From the NCBI GenBank assembly GCA_913776255.1, contig CAJYLV010000002.1, forward strand, positions 1-40,573: a DNA stretch of 40,573 nucleotides. Direction: 5' to 3'. A model generated the notes under the pieces. The model was not told the DNA's origin. It saw only the letters and a list, made by a program, of their open reading frames with translations, and did no database searches. The number at the start of each line of letters is the position of its first letter. Position 1 is the stretch's first letter. Position numbers and translations under genes: made by a program. Origin of the DNA: an uncultured Sphingomonas sp. Its GTDB lineage: Bacteria > Pseudomonadota > Alphaproteobacteria > Sphingomonadales > Sphingomonadaceae. Of this stretch, positions 39,095 through 40,573 are shown piece after piece.

Positions 39095-39999
39095 GGCAGT
39101 TTCTCCCCCATGCCGGCCTCGAGCACGGCGTACCAGCGCGCGCGGTCCCACTCGACCTTGTACGCGTCCGCGGCGGCACGCACGCGCGCCGGGTTCTGCG
39201 AGCCGACGATCGGGATCACGCGCGCGGGATGCGCCATCACCCAGGACAGCGCCGCGCTGGCCGAGTCGACGCCGAAGGCGCCGCCCTGCTCGGCCAGCAG
39301 CCGCGCCGCCGGGTGCGACGGATCGGCCAGCCGCCCGCCGCCGAGCGGCGACCAGGCGAGCACCGCGAGGTCGAGCCGCATCGCCTGGTCGAGCACGCCG
39401 TCGAACAATGGCGCGGCGCGCAGCGGCGAGAACTCGGGCTGGGTGCTCGCCAGCGGCTGATCGAGAAAGGACTGGAGCGCCTCGAGCTCGTGCACCGAGT
39501 GGTTGGAGACGCCGAGCGCGCGCACCTTGCCGCTCTCCACCATCCGGGTCAGCGCCGCGGCGACCTCCTGCGGGTGCGTGAGGAAGTCGCGGCGGTGGAC
39601 CTGGTAGAGGTCGATCACGTCGACGCCGAGGCGGCGCAGCGAGTCGTCCAGCGCGCCGGCGAGATAGGCGGCGCTCGAGTTGTACGGGATGCCGGGCAAG
39701 ATGCCGCCCTTGGTCGCGATCACCATGCGGTCGCGCAGCGCGCGCTCCTCGGCGAGCGCGCGGCCGAACAGTTCCTCGGCCGAACCGAAGCCCGCGGGCA
39801 CGTCGGCGCCATAGATGTCGGCGGTGTCGAACAGCGTGATCCCCGCCTCGAGCGCGGCGTCGATCAGCGCGCGCACGGGCGCGGTGTCGTCGCCGGCGAG
39901 GCGCCACATGCCCCAGGCGAGCGGTGAGACGGTCAGCCCGCTCTTGCCGAGCGGACGCGGTTGGTTCGATAGGCGTAGCGTCGTCATCCGCGGCGGCAT
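39091..39999 (-). CDS. Aldo/keto reductase
   Basis: A 302-residue (beta/alpha)8 NAD(P)H oxidoreductase. Signature blocks are PLGKSGLTVSPLAWGMW, the catalytic Asp and Tyr in ITLFDTADIYG, the Lys in MVIATKGGI, the His in DLYQVHRRDFL, and GVSNHSVHELEALQ. IPIVGSQNPARVRAAADA at the C-terminus binds cofactor. It reduces or oxidises a sugar or aldehyde; its coupling to the monooxygenase and location beside pentose genes hint at a sugar role. Start ATG at 39999; a second ATG at 39987 is equally possible. Confidence 0.92.
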   Translation of the reverse strand: MPPRMTTLRLSNQPRPLGKSGLTVSPLAWGMWRLAGDDTAPVRALIDAALEAGITLFDTADIYGADVPAGFGSAEELFGRALAEERALRDRMVIATKGGILPGIPYNSSAAYLAGALDDSLRRLGVDVIDLYQVHRRDFLTHPQEVAAALTRMVESGKVRALGVSNHSVHELEALQSFLDQPLASTQPEFSPLRAAPLFDGVLDQAMRLDLAVLAWSPLGGGRLADPSHPAARLLAEQGGAFGVDSASAALSWVMAHPARVIPIVGSQNPARVRAAADAYKVEWDRARWYAVLEAGMGEKLP

Positions 40000-40017
40000 G
40001 GCACAGGGTTGGACGTG

Positions 40018-40573
40018 ATGGTAGCCGAGATCAGGTACGGATTGGTCGGCACGGGGATGATGGGGATCGAGCATCTCCGCAACATCGCGCTGGTGCCCGG
40101 CGCGCGCGTCGTCGCTATCGCGGATCCCGTTCCGACCTCGCTCGGCTGGGCGCGCGACGCGCTCGGCGAGGCGGCCGCGGGCGCTACCGCCTATGACTCG
40201 GCCGAGGCACTGGCGCGCGACGCCCAGGTCGACGCGATCGTGGTCGCCTCCCCGAACCATACCCACCGCGCCGTGCTGGAGCCGCTGTTCGCCACCGACG
40301 CCGCGATCCTGTGCGAGAAGCCGCTGGCCACCACGCTCGACGACGCGCGCTGGATCGTCGAGCGCGCGGCGAGGCGCGCCGCGCCGTTCTGGACCGGCAT
40401 GGAATATCGCTTCATGCCGCCCGCCGCCGCCTTCATCGAACAGGTGCATGCCGGGCGCGTCGGCGCGCTGCGCATGCTGTCGATCCGCGAGCACCGCTTC
40501 CCCTTCCTCGAGAAGGTCGGCGACTGGAACCGCTTCGCGCGCAACACCGGCGGCACGATGGTGGAGAAATGCT
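40018..40573 (+). CDS. Gfo/Idh/MocA-family oxidoreductase, N-terminal part (cut by window edge)
   Basis: An open frame from ATG at 40018 to the right edge, 185 codons, without stop. The Rossmann motif YGLVGTGMMGIEHLRNIALV binds NAD(P)H, VDAIVVASPNHTHRAVLEPLF follows, and ILCEKPLATTLDDARW contains the EKP motif of the family with its catalytic Lys. WTGMEYRFMPPAAAFI starts the C-terminal domain. It acts on sugars or inositols. It is divergent from the aldo/keto reductase, and only 18 bases lie between the two start codons. Confidence 0.92.
   Translation, partial: MVAEIRYGLVGTGMMGIEHLRNIALVPGARVVAIADPVPTSLGWARDALGEAAAGATAYDSAEALARDAQVDAIVVASPNHTHRAVLEPLFATDAAILCEKPLATTLDDARWIVERAARRAAPFWTGMEYRFMPPAAAFIEQVHAGRVGALRMLSIREHRFPFLEKVGDWNRFARNTGGTMVEKC

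Noticed and set aside
1..40573. CRISPR array, rRNA genes or insertion-sequence transposase
   Set aside because: No evenly spaced direct repeats, rRNA sequence or transposase-like protein was seen on either strand.

Overview
The window is GC-rich DNA from an alphaproteobacterium, most likely a sphingomonad. The grounds are the codon use, the forms of RimO, AnmK, IhfB and ribosomal protein S1, a Weimberg-type semialdehyde dehydrogenase beside xylA/xylB, and sphingomonad-style palindromic intergenic repeats. Genus is an inference; no rRNA is present.

Region 1 (about 1-21,370) is dominated by a P2-like prophage or prophage-derived island. A leftward block runs from about 14.1 kb down to 1.06 kb: scaffold/protease gpO, capsid gpN, terminase gpM, head completion gpL, tail gpX, holin, SAR-type endolysin, overlapping Rz/Rz1 spanins, an SGNH hydrolase, tail completion gpR and gpS, a low-GC membrane-protein gene, baseplate gpJ and gpI, tail fibre, fibre assembly protein and a small unknown. 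Rightward from the same divergent centre run terminase gpP and portal gpQ, then a DNA adenine methylase, a 54-residue zinc-ribbon gene, a membrane GGDEF-PAS protein and a winged-helix protein. At 21,319-21,367 lies the 3' part of an elongator tRNA-Met(CAU) without its 5' half, the usual scar of integration into a tRNA gene. The spike/baseplate genes V and W, the sheath, tube, tape measure, gpU and gpD, an integrase, a repressor and a gpA replication protein are all absent from the window. Either the element is defective or it continues left of base 1, beyond the S1/P1 nuclease and TonB-like genes found there. A near-identical inverted repeat sits upstream of gpJ and in the gpO/gpP divergent region and is a candidate late-gene control site.

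Region 2 (about 21.6-30.5 kb) is ordinary chromosome: a GAF protein, a soluble chemoreceptor-like protein with an unusual domain order, rimO and anmK (divergent), a DUF4112 membrane protein, a family 5 solute-binding lipoprotein whose reading frame has no normal start codon and begins 2 nt after tRNA-Leu(UAA), ihfB, and rpsA with a clear promoter and terminator.

Region 3 (30.5-40.6 kb) is a pentose-utilisation locus. On the minus strand, in transcription order, it holds an aldo/keto reductase, a flavin-dependent monooxygenase, an MFS sugar-acid transporter, a GH43 lipoprotein, xylulokinase, xylose isomerase and an alpha-ketoglutarate semialdehyde dehydrogenase. A Gfo/Idh/MocA oxidoreductase starts divergently at the right edge and is cut by it. 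A near-perfect match to the Xanthomonas xyl-box lies just upstream of the GH43 gene, and palindromic REP-like elements separate several of the genes. The set implies release of pentoses from xylan-type oligosaccharides, uptake, and catabolism through the isomerase route with a semialdehyde dehydrogenase linking to an oxidative route.
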